Shown here piece by piece: positions 16,805 to 23,416 of a stretch of 46,671 nucleotides of DNA. The notes beneath the pieces were generated by a model. It did not search any database, had not been told where the DNA came from, and saw only the letters and a program-made list of their open reading frames with translations. The first letter of the stretch is position 1. Each line of letters opens with the position of its first letter. Both the position numbers and the translations under genes were made by a program. This DNA is from DAOUBA01 sp034432855 (lineage in GTDB: Bacteria; Chloroflexota; Anaerolineae; B4-G1), in the NCBI GenBank assembly GCA_034432855.1, contig DAOUBA010000003.1, positions 1 to 46,671 on the forward strand, read 5' to 3'.

Positions 16805-18793
16805 ATGGACGCTGCCTGCATCTGTGGCCTGGCTGGGCTGGCAGCGGCCACGTTCTGCATCCTGGGCTTTGTGTTTCTGGCACTGAGCAGCAAGTGGGAG
16901 GGGCGCAAAGGCGAAATCGCGCTCTTGGCATTGGGCGGGTTGCTACTGCTCGCCTGTGTATGTGCAGGCGTCGTGATGATTAGCGCCCTCGTCACAATGC
17001 CTACCCCCACGCTTACGCCGATACCCACATTTACACTCGCGCCCACCCCCATTTCTACATCTACACCTGCGCCCACTCTCCAACCAACTACCCAACCAAC
17101 CCACAAACCAACCATCCAACCCACAAACCAACCAACCATCCAACCCACTCTTCCACCCAGTCTCTCATACCCCATAGACCTGACTCCCTACAGCGCGTCG
17201 CTTTTGCCCGATGAGCAGGCTGCTGTTAGTGTACTCGACGACCCACCCATCTACACGCTCGACGTACGTGTGGACTGGGCCAGGCACACCGTTGCGGGGG
17301 TCGAGACGCTGCTCTACACCAATAACGAAGGGGTGGCTCTCGACAGACTGTACCTGCGCCTCTACCCCAATGCCCCATACTACGAGGAAGGCCGCACCGA
17401 CATAGGCCCGGTGACATTAGATGGGCAACCCGTCAGAGCAGAGGTAGACGAGACGGTGTTGGAGATTACCTTGCCCCAACCACTGCAGCCCGAGGAGCGG
17501 ATCACGCTAACCATCCCGTTCACCGTCACCGTCCCCCATCGCCCCGACCGCTTTGGCTACGAGGACAACGTCATGATGCTGGGCCACTGGTACCCCCTGC
17601 TGGCCGTCTACGACGAGGAAGGCTGGAATCTCGACCCTTACGTGGCGATGGGTGACGCCTTTTATTCCGAGACCGGTTTCTATACCGTTCACCTGACCGT
17701 ACCCGAAGGGACGGTCGTGGCCTCCACCGGTGTCGAGACAGCGCGCGTCGAACAGGGCGATGAGACCCGCATTACCCTGGTCAGCACAGCGACCCGCGAT
17801 TTCACCCTCGCTCTCAGCCCGGATTATCGCACGCTCACCCGCCAGGTCGGCCAGACCCGCGTCACGTCCTTCTACCTGCCCGGCGATAAGGAAGGCGCCC
17901 GGCGTGCACTCGACACGGCGTCCCGCGCGGTCGAGATCTTTAGCGCGCGCTTCGGCCTATACCCCTACACCGACTTTGACGTGGCCGAGACGCCGTTCCT
18001 GATCGAGGGCTCCCCCGGCGGGATGGAGTACCCGGGCCTCGTCTTCATCAGCAGCGATCTCTATGACCCCGAAGGGTTTTACGCCGCAGCATTCGCGGTC
18101 ATCGTGGCGCACGAGACGGCGCACCAGTGGTGGTACAGCGTCGTGGGCAACAACCAGGTGGACGAGCCGTGGCTGGACGAAGCATTCGCCACGTATGCCC
18201 AGATCCTCTACGTCGAGGAGACGGCGGGCCAAACCGCCGCGCGGGAGACCGAGGCGCTTTGGGTCGAGTTCCCGTATATGATGGCGGCGATGATGGGGGA
18301 GGACCGGCCTGTCGCCACGTCGCTCCTCGACTTTGACGACACGATGCTCTACAGCGCCATCGTCTACAGCAAGGGGGCGCTCTTCCTGCGCGGGTTGCGC
18401 AGCCTGGTGGGTGACGAGACTTTCTTCGCCATTCTGCAACACCACTACCAGACCTACCGCTACGGCATTGTCCCAGCCGACGGCTTCCGCCGCTCCATCG
18501 CCGAGGTCACCGACAACGACCCGGATGCGCTGGCGCTCTACGACCTGTGGATCCTTTCGGACGAAACGCCGCCCGAGTTCGAAATGCCTGGGTTTGAGAT
18601 ACCGGGAGAAGAATCAGACGATTGGGAGGAGATATTCCGCCGGTTGGAGGAACTGTTCGGGGAAGGGCGAGACAAGTTACCAATCAACGCTGAACCAGCG
18701 TCAAGAGTGCCCGTGGCTCCTCTGCCCGCAGCGCGAGCGCCACGCCCACATAGACTGCTGCACCTACCACGGCGCCTCCACCACCGAGTATGA
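16805..18793 (+). CDS. Membrane-anchored M1-family metallopeptidase (gluzincin)
   Basis: A 662-residue zinc aminopeptidase-like protein. Two hydrophobic segments lie in the first 65 residues, then a Thr-Pro-Gln spacer (about 65-120) and the M1 core: GGMEYPGLVFIS in place of the GAMEN exopeptidase motif, HETAH with zinc His 436 and His 440, and Glu 459 in LDEAF, the HExxH-x18-E arrangement. The Thr-Pro spacer at 17080-17146 is encoded by repeat family A. The last 37 codons are antisense to the end of murJ and read as an arginine-rich tail, which suggests that an original stop was lost. ATG 16805 follows xseB directly. Confidence 0.85.
   Translation: MDAACICGLAGLAAATFCILGFVFLALSSKWEGRKGEIALLALGGLLLLACVCAGVVMISALVTMPTPTLTPIPTFTLAPTPISTSTPAPTLQPTTQPTHKPTIQPTNQPTIQPTLPPSLSYPIDLTPYSASLLPDEQAAVSVLDDPPIYTLDVRVDWARHTVAGVETLLYTNNEGVALDRLYLRLYPNAPYYEEGRTDIGPVTLDGQPVRAEVDETVLEITLPQPLQPEERITLTIPFTVTVPHRPDRFGYEDNVMMLGHWYPLLAVYDEEGWNLDPYVAMGDAFYSETGFYTVHLTVPEGTVVASTGVETARVEQGDETRITLVSTATRDFTLALSPDYRTLTRQVGQTRVTSFYLPGDKEGARRALDTASRAVEIFSARFGLYPYTDFDVAETPFLIEGSPGGMEYPGLVFISSDLYDPEGFYAAAFAVIVAHETAHQWWYSVVGNNQVDEPWLDEAFATYAQILYVEETAGQTAARETEALWVEFPYMMAAMMGEDRPVATSLLDFDDTMLYSAIVYSKGALFLRGLRSLVGDETFFAILQHHYQTYRYGIVPADGFRRSIAEVTDNDPDALALYDLWILSDETPPEFEMPGFEIPGEESDDWEEIFRRLEELFGEGRDKLPINAEPASRVPVAPLPAARAPRPHRLLHLPRRLHHRV
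17080..17146. repeat. Repeat family A, copy 4, inside the M1 peptidase gene
   Basis: CCAACC-rich DNA read in frame as a run of Gln-Pro-Thr units. It encodes the flexible spacer between the membrane anchor and the peptidase domain. Confidence 0.85.
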
Positions 18794-20231
18794 GTGTCCC
18801 CGCACCGGACAGGAGCGTCTGCCAGCCCACCAACGCCGCGCCCATCGCCAGCGCCGCCAGACTGTTCCGGGCAAGCGCAGTCAGCATCCGCTGCCCTTCG
18901 ATGCCGCCCATCCTGCGCTGGATCAGTATCAGGAGCGCCGTCAATTCCAGCAGCGTGGCAATCGAGTTCGCCAGCGCCAGCCCGGCGAATAGCGGCCAAC
19001 CCGCCAGCCCGAAAACGTCTGGCAGCGTCAGGCTCAAGGCCACGTTCAGCCCCATCGCCAGCACACCCATCCAAACCGGCGTGGCCGTGTCGTGCAATGC
19101 GTAGAAGGCGCGGGCGACGATCTCCAGCCCGGCGTGCCCCACCAATCCCAGCGCGTAAAAGGCCAGCGCCCAGGCCACCGCCGCGGTCGAGGAGGCCGAA
19201 AACGCCCCACGCTCGAAAAGCAGGCCCACCAGCGGGCGGGCGAGCATCACTAATCCTCCTGTAGCCGGCAGGCTGAGGAAGAAAACCGCGCGCAGCGTGG
19301 CGGAAAGCGTCCGGCGCATCTCCCCGCGCTCGCCGCGCGCCGCCTGCGCCGCAAAGGTCGGGAAAGCCGCCGTGCCCACCGCCTGCGCAAACACCCCCTG
19401 CGGCAATAGCATCAGCAGCCAGGCATAGTTCAGCGCCGAGACGGCTCCCTCCCCCTGTCGCGAGGCGATATTGGTATTGACCAGAAAGTTGACCTGCACC
19501 GCCGCCAGGCCGAGGACGCGCGGCGCCATCAGCCGCAGCACCTCCAGCACACCCGGATCGCGCAGCGTCAACACTGGCCGATAGCGCGCGTCAACCAGAA
19601 ACAGCCCCGGCACCTGAATGCCGAGATGCAGGACCGCACCGGCCACGTACCCCAGCGCCAGCGCCCGCACTCCCATCCGGGGCGCCAGGAGCCACACCGC
19701 CACGATCAGGGAAAGGTTCAGCATGCTGGGGGCCAACGCGGGCAGAAGAAAGTGCTGGCGAGCATTGAGGGCGCCCATCACCACGCCGCTCACCCCAAAG
19801 AACAGGGGCGCTGCCAGCATCACGCGCAACAGGGAGATGGTCAGGGCCTGCTGATCGGGCGTGAAGCCGGGGGCGAGTACTACAGAGACCAACACTGGCG
19901 CCAACAGCCAGGCCAGGAGCGCCGCCGCAGTCAACGCCACTAGCAGCAGATTGACAATGGCCGAAGCGAGTCGCCACCCTCCGGCAGCATCCTCGCGCGC
20001 AAAGTAACCGGTGAAGGTGGGGATGAAGGCCGAGCCGAGCGCCCCGCCAGCAATCAGGGTGAAGAGGATATCGGGGATGCGGACGGCAGCCAGGTACGCA
20101 TCGTACTCGGCGCTGGTGCCAAAGACGGCGCCAATGACCATTTCTCGCGCCAGCCCCAACATGCGGCTGACGATAAAGAGCGTCATTACCAGCGCCGCCG
20201 CTTTCGCGATCTGCCGTCCGCTTTGATGCAT
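18684..20231 (-). CDS. murJ: Lipid II flippase MurJ
   Basis: A 515-residue polytopic membrane protein of the MVF/MATE-like family that moves lipid-linked peptidoglycan precursor across the membrane. The N-terminus has the hallmark SRMLGLAREMVIGAVFG and AYLAAVRIPDILFTLIAGGALGSAFIPTF, here given as residues 21-71 in part. About 14 helices are predicted. On the minus strand CAGGAG lies six bases before ATG 20231, which decides this start over the ATG two codons earlier at 20237. Its last 110 bases overlap the tail of the convergent M1 peptidase gene. A promoter at 20252-20280 drives it. Confidence 0.95.
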   Translation of the reverse strand: MHQSGRQIAKAAALVMTLFIVSRMLGLAREMVIGAVFGTSAEYDAYLAAVRIPDILFTLIAGGALGSAFIPTFTGYFAREDAAGGWRLASAIVNLLLVALTAAALLAWLLAPVLVSVVLAPGFTPDQQALTISLLRVMLAAPLFFGVSGVVMGALNARQHFLLPALAPSMLNLSLIVAVWLLAPRMGVRALALGYVAGAVLHLGIQVPGLFLVDARYRPVLTLRDPGVLEVLRLMAPRVLGLAAVQVNFLVNTNIASRQGEGAVSALNYAWLLMLLPQGVFAQAVGTAAFPTFAAQAARGERGEMRRTLSATLRAVFFLSLPATGGLVMLARPLVGLLFERGAFSASSTAAVAWALAFYALGLVGHAGLEIVARAFYALHDTATPVWMGVLAMGLNVALSLTLPDVFGLAGWPLFAGLALANSIATLLELTALLILIQRRMGGIEGQRMLTALARNSLAALAMGAALVGWQTLLSGAGTLILGGGGAVVGAAVYVGVALALRAEEPRALLTLVQR

Positions 20232-20251
20232 CCCCATCTCCTGTGATGGGG

Positions 20252-20280
20252 ATTATATCATTGTGCGCTGTTCGAGCCAA
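20252..20280 (-). promoter_or_regulatory. Promoter of murJ
   Basis: On the minus strand TTGGCT (20280-20275), a 17-nt spacer and a perfect TATAAT (20257-20252), 20 bases before the murJ start. Confidence 0.65.
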
Positions 20281-20331
20281 GCAGGATGCAGGATAAGACG
20301 CCTGCTTGCATCCTGCTTCCCGCATCCTGGC
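20280..20331. repeat. Repeat family D (GCAGGATGCAGG), intergenic copy
   Basis: GCAGGATGCAGG units followed by their inverted form CTTGCATCCTGC, so the copy can fold. The same units occur in frame inside the rhamnosidase gene at 24896. Confidence 0.8.
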
Positions 20332-20362
20332 TACTGAAGAGCCATCGAATCCGCGCCCTCGC

Positions 20363-20391
20363 TTGCCCTCCACCCGCTGCTGTGATACACT
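20363..20391 (+). promoter_or_regulatory. Promoter of the GH3-type gene
   Basis: TTGCCC (20363-20368), a 17-nt spacer and TACACT (20386-20391), followed by a leader of about 58 bases that contains a family C repeat. Confidence 0.5.
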
Positions 20392-20397
20392 GTAACC

Positions 20398-20450
20398 GAT
20401 CCCTAATCCCTTACTCCCTACTCCCTCATCCCCAATCCTAACCCAGGAGT
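20398..20450. repeat. Repeat family C (CCTAATCCC type), copy 1
   Basis: Tandem CCCTAATCCC/CCCTACTCCC units in the leader of the next gene. Related sequence brackets the fucosidase gene at 45148 and 46489. Confidence 0.65.
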
Positions 20451-20456
20451 CCAACG

Positions 20457-21599
20457 ATGACCGACCCACAGAGAACCAGCGCCATGCTCGATGCGATGCT
20501 CCAGCCCTGGCACGACGCCGTGAACGATCCGACCAGAGCCCAGGAGGAAGTATTGCATCGCTACCTGAAGATCTACGCCGAGACGGAGTATGGTCGGCAA
20601 CACGGCACCACGCAGATCGAGATGATCGAAGACTACCGCCGCGCCTTCCCCGTCGCCACCTACGAGGACTACAAGCCGCTCATCCGGCGGGTGATGGCGG
20701 GCGAGGTCAACCTGCTATTGAACGAGGAGCCGATAGGTTGGGCGATCACGCGCGGCACGACGAAGGGCGAGTCCAAATTCATCCCCATGACGCCGACCGA
20801 CCTGTTCATGCGCGTCAGCGCCGGGCGGGCGATGCTGAATTACGTCGCCAGTACAGGCCGCTACGATCTCTTCGAGGGGGTTAACCTGAACCTGAACTTT
20901 CCCTCTGTAGTGGGGACGGTGCGTGTGGGGGAGCGCGAGGTAACCTACGGCTACAGTTCCGGCATCTATACCAAGCACGTCTCGGCCTTCACGCCCATTC
21001 GTTCAGTGCCTTCACAGGACGAGATTGATGCACTGGGTGGGGGCAAGACGGTCCGCGATTGGGAGGCGCGCTTTGAACTGGCCTACGAGAAGTGCCGGGG
21101 AGAGAATGTCACGCTGGTGGGAGGCGTCGCGCCGACCGCCGTGCGCTTCGCCCGCTACCTGCGCCGGGCGCACGGGGTCTACCCCAAGGAATTGTGGCGC
21201 ACACAGATCGTCACGTTGGGCAGCGTCCCCGGCATCAACACGCGCTACGCACCAGCATTCCGCGCACTCTACGGGCCAGTCGTCATCCGCGAAATCTATG
21301 GCGCGACCGAAGGCATGTTCGGCCAGCAGCGCGACGAAAAGCGCGCCTGGACGCCCAACTATGACCTGTTCTTCTTCGAGGTCGAGACACGGCGTGGCCT
21401 GAAGATGCTGCACGAGATGCACCCCGGAGAACTGGGCAGCCTGATCGTCTCGACGCCCGTCCTGCCGCGCTACCGCATCGGCGACTTGATCCTGGCCTTA
21501 CGCGTGCCCTATTTCCGTTGCATCGGCCGCGAGCGATGGTGGACGCCGTTGCGCTATGCCTGGGACGAGTTTATGACGCTAAATCTGGGAAGGCTGTGA
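20457..21599 (+). CDS. GH3-family acyl-adenylating protein, short form
   Basis: A 380-residue member of the GH3 (auxin-responsive GH3 acyl-acid amido synthetase-like) branch of the adenylate-forming superfamily. The ATP-binding loop is RGTTKGESKFIP, and the second nucleotide motif is EIYGATEGMFG. Family proteins are usually 500-600 residues; this one ends at about where the small C-terminal domain would begin, so it may be truncated or a short subfamily. CAGGAG lies 8 bases before ATG 20457. The stop is followed directly by a family B repeat. Substrates cannot be predicted. Confidence 0.8.
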   Translation: MTDPQRTSAMLDAMLQPWHDAVNDPTRAQEEVLHRYLKIYAETEYGRQHGTTQIEMIEDYRRAFPVATYEDYKPLIRRVMAGEVNLLLNEEPIGWAITRGTTKGESKFIPMTPTDLFMRVSAGRAMLNYVASTGRYDLFEGVNLNLNFPSVVGTVRVGEREVTYGYSSGIYTKHVSAFTPIRSVPSQDEIDALGGGKTVRDWEARFELAYEKCRGENVTLVGGVAPTAVRFARYLRRAHGVYPKELWRTQIVTLGSVPGINTRYAPAFRALYGPVVIREIYGATEGMFGQQRDEKRAWTPNYDLFFFEVETRRGLKMLHEMHPGELGSLIVSTPVLPRYRIGDLILALRVPYFRCIGRERWWTPLRYAWDEFMTLNLGRL

Positions 21600-21602
21600 G
21601 GT

Positions 21603-21662
21603 GATGCGTAACGCGTAATGCGTAAAGGCTTACGTTTCACGTTTTACGCCTTACGTTTTGCG
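21603..21662. repeat. Repeat family B (CGTAAA/TTTACG), copy 1
   Basis: GCGTAATGCGTAAAGG followed by ACGTTTTACGCCTTACG gives inverted arms between two convergent genes. It supplies the last two codons and the TAA stop of the minus-strand gene ending at 21651. It may act as a two-way terminator. Confidence 0.8.
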
Positions 21663-22091
21663 CCCGAACACGCCCCGCAGCAATATCCCCACCCCAATCG
21701 CGATCAACACCAGCGCCCAGATGATCGCCTGACCGGTCAGGATTTGCAGGCCTCCGCCCAGCAGCAAGGCGGCAAAGATAAAGGTGCCGCCCACCGGCCG
21801 GCGATAGGCGGGCACGAGCAGGCGCAGGATGACCTCCAGCAGCACAAGCACGCCGGCCCCGGCGAGGATAAGGCCCCAGGGACTGAGATCGCCAAAACGG
21901 GCCAGCACCTGAAGGTTATCCGCCAACAGTACCGTCCCCGCCCAGATGAGGATCAGGGCCCAAATGATGGCGCTGAGCGGATCGCGCCGCCACTTTTCCT
22001 CCCACGTTTTTTCTTCCTTCTCGTGCTCTTTCTCGGATTTCTCCTCTTCCTTCTCGGCCTTCTCGTAGTACTGACGTTCTGGCTCGGACAT
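21651..22091 (-). CDS. Small membrane protein, LiaF/DUF5668-like transmembrane domain
   Basis: A 146-residue protein. The first 35 residues are almost all Glu and Lys with an EKxEK pattern, then four hydrophobic helices (about 42-58, 70-87, 98-115 and 121-138) arranged as two helical hairpins, as in LiaF-type transmembrane domains. No catalytic motif. AAGGAGAG precedes ATG 22091. It follows the 128-residue gene on the same strand and probably shares its promoter at 22618-22646. The C-terminus and stop come from repeat family B. Role unknown; cell-envelope stress sensing is a guess from the fold. Confidence 0.7.
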   Translation of the reverse strand: MSEPERQYYEKAEKEEEKSEKEHEKEEKTWEEKWRRDPLSAIIWALILIWAGTVLLADNLQVLARFGDLSPWGLILAGAGVLVLLEVILRLLVPAYRRPVGGTFIFAALLLGGGLQILTGQAIIWALVLIAIGVGILLRGVFGRKT

Positions 22092-22147
22092 ATCTCTCCT
22101 TCCATTGCCGGGTCACGCTGAGTACCCTCTCAATGCGCTACGCCGTG

Positions 22148-22206
22148 CGTCCCCCTGCTCCTCATCTCCCCTGCTCCTCTGCCCCTCCGCCTTCCTGCTC
22201 CTCCAT
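22148..22206. repeat. Repeat family H (GGAGCAGGGGAG type), copy 1
   Basis: On the minus strand, a GA-rich run of GGAGCAGGGGAG-like units. It encodes the last 13 residues (EEQEGGGAEEQGR) and stop of the gene ending at 22162. Confidence 0.65.
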
Positions 22207-22548
22207 CCGGCTCGCCATCTTCTCCAACTCGGCAATCACCTGACGCAGCGCAGCCGCGACTTGAGGGCGCGCGTCCTGCCAGGCTTGTTTGCCCGCTGCG
22301 TGAGCCGAATGCGCCGCCCTTTCCACCTCCTGCTGCACCCGTTGCCCTTCCGGCGACGTGATGGCCTCATCAATGACCTGACCAAGTTGCTTCGCTATGT
22401 TCTCCAGGCCTGCCTGCACCTCACGCAATTGCTGGCGGTTCCTCTCGTCCTCCCACGCAGCGCGGAAGGCAGCGGTCAGACTCTCGCCCAGCATCTGGAA
22501 CTGCTGACCGATCGCGCGCCACGTCCCGCCGGTGGATTGTTCAGTCAT
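22162..22548 (-). CDS. Hypothetical amphipathic helical protein
   Basis: A 128-residue protein I do not recognise. It is nearly all helix, rich in Ala, Glu and Gln, without hydrophobic membrane segments; long amphipathic helices with AAFRAAWEDER and QQLREVQAGLENIAKQL suggest a coiled-coil or apolipoprotein-like membrane-associated protein. AAGGAG lies 8 bases before ATG 22548. A consensus promoter lies upstream. It is probably co-transcribed with the membrane protein that follows. The C-terminal tail is encoded by a repeat. Confidence 0.7.
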   Translation of the reverse strand: MTEQSTGGTWRAIGQQFQMLGESLTAAFRAAWEDERNRQQLREVQAGLENIAKQLGQVIDEAITSPEGQRVQQEVERAAHSAHAAGKQAWQDARPQVAAALRQVIAELEKMASRMEEQEGGGAEEQGR

Positions 22549-22595
22549 AGCCCTACTCCTTTACGGTTCCCGTTCGACAATCGCAGGTGAGCCGA

Positions 22596-22607
22596 TGTTT
22601 CGAAACA
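22596..22607. promoter_or_regulatory. 12-bp palindrome, candidate operator
   Basis: TGTTTCGAAACA is a perfect palindrome located at about +5 to +16 of the predicted minus-strand transcript, the usual place for a repressor site. No regulator can be assigned. Confidence 0.35.
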
Positions 22608-22617
22608 CGTAGCTGTT

Positions 22618-22646
22618 ATTGTATAGCGAGGCCAGGGAAATGTCAA
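22618..22646 (-). promoter_or_regulatory. Consensus promoter of the two small minus-strand genes
   Basis: On the minus strand TTGACA (22646-22641), a 17-nt spacer and TACAAT (22623-22618), with a leader of about 63 bases to ATG 22548. Confidence 0.75.
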
Positions 22647-22651
22647 CGACT

Positions 22652-22679
22652 TTGACACCGCGCCTCGTTGTGATACAAT
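22652..22679 (+). promoter_or_regulatory. Consensus promoter of the PIG-L deacetylase gene
   Basis: TTGACA (22652-22657), a 16-nt spacer and TACAAT (22674-22679). Only 8 bases separate the -10 box from GTG 22688, so the transcript is predicted to be leaderless. The -35 box is five bases from that of the opposite promoter. Confidence 0.75.
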
Positions 22680-22687
22680 ACGAGGCC

Positions 22688-23416
22688 GTGACGTACACCG
22701 AGCCTTCCCCTCCCCAACGGGCGCTGTTCATCGCCGCCCACCCCGATGACATCGAGTTCGTCGTCGCCGGCACGGCAGCAAAGTGGGCACGAGATGGAAC
22801 CCTCATCCGGTACCTCCTCGTCACCAGCGGCGACGCCGGCAGCCACGAGCCGGGCATGACACGCGAGCGATTGGCGCGCATCCGTCAGGCCGAACAACGG
22901 GCCGCCGCCCAGACCGTCGGCGTGAACGATGTCGTCTTTTTGGGCTACCACGACGGCGAAGTGGAGCCGATCCTGGCATTGCGCCGTGACCTGGTGCGCG
23001 AGATCCGTCGCTTCAGGCCCGATGTCGTCATCTGCTTCGACCCGACTTTTATCCTCGGCGACGGGTACATCAACCACCCTGACCATCGCGCCGTGGCCCA
23101 GGCCGCGCTCGATGCCGTGGCCCCCGCAGCAGCCATGCCCCTCATCTTCCCCGAACTGCGGGAGGAAGGGCTGGAGCCTCATCGTGTAAAAGAGGTGTGG
23201 ATCGCATCCGGCCTGCATCCCAATACCTGGGTGGACATCACCGACACGCTCGACCTTAAGATTGCGGCGCTGCGCAAGCATGCCAGCCAGTTCCCCGATG
23301 GGTGGGACCCCGGCGACATGCTGCGCGAGTGGGCCGCTGAGAGCGGCAAAGAGGTCAGCATCCCCTATGCCGAATCGTTCAAACGCATCATCCTGGAGCG
23401 TGAGCACAATGACTGA
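22688..23416 (+). CDS. PIG-L (LmbE-like) zinc deacetylase
   Basis: A 242-residue de-N-acetylase that would remove acetyl groups from an N-acetylglucosamine-type sugar or conjugate. The zinc motif AAHPDDIEF is at 16-24 and the second His motif is in NHPDHRAV. GTG 22688 is chosen because the promoter -10 box ends at 22679 and covers the two earlier possible starts (22619 and 22640). The 3' end overlaps the rhamnosidase start by 8 bases, so it opens the glycan operon. BshB-type bacillithiol function is possible but the sugar-gene context favours a glycan role. Confidence 0.88.
   Translation: MTYTEPSPPQRALFIAAHPDDIEFVVAGTAAKWARDGTLIRYLLVTSGDAGSHEPGMTRERLARIRQAEQRAAAQTVGVNDVVFLGYHDGEVEPILALRRDLVREIRRFRPDVVICFDPTFILGDGYINHPDHRAVAQAALDAVAPAAAMPLIFPELREEGLEPHRVKEVWIASGLHPNTWVDITDTLDLKIAALRKHASQFPDGWDPGDMLREWAAESGKEVSIPYAESFKRIILEREHND

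Noticed and set aside
22641..22657. TGTCAA-N5-TTGACA as an operator of the DeoR regulator
   Set aside because: Each half is a well-placed -35 box of a divergent promoter pair and the arms face outward with a 5-base centre, unlike the 7-1-7 site upstream of deoR.
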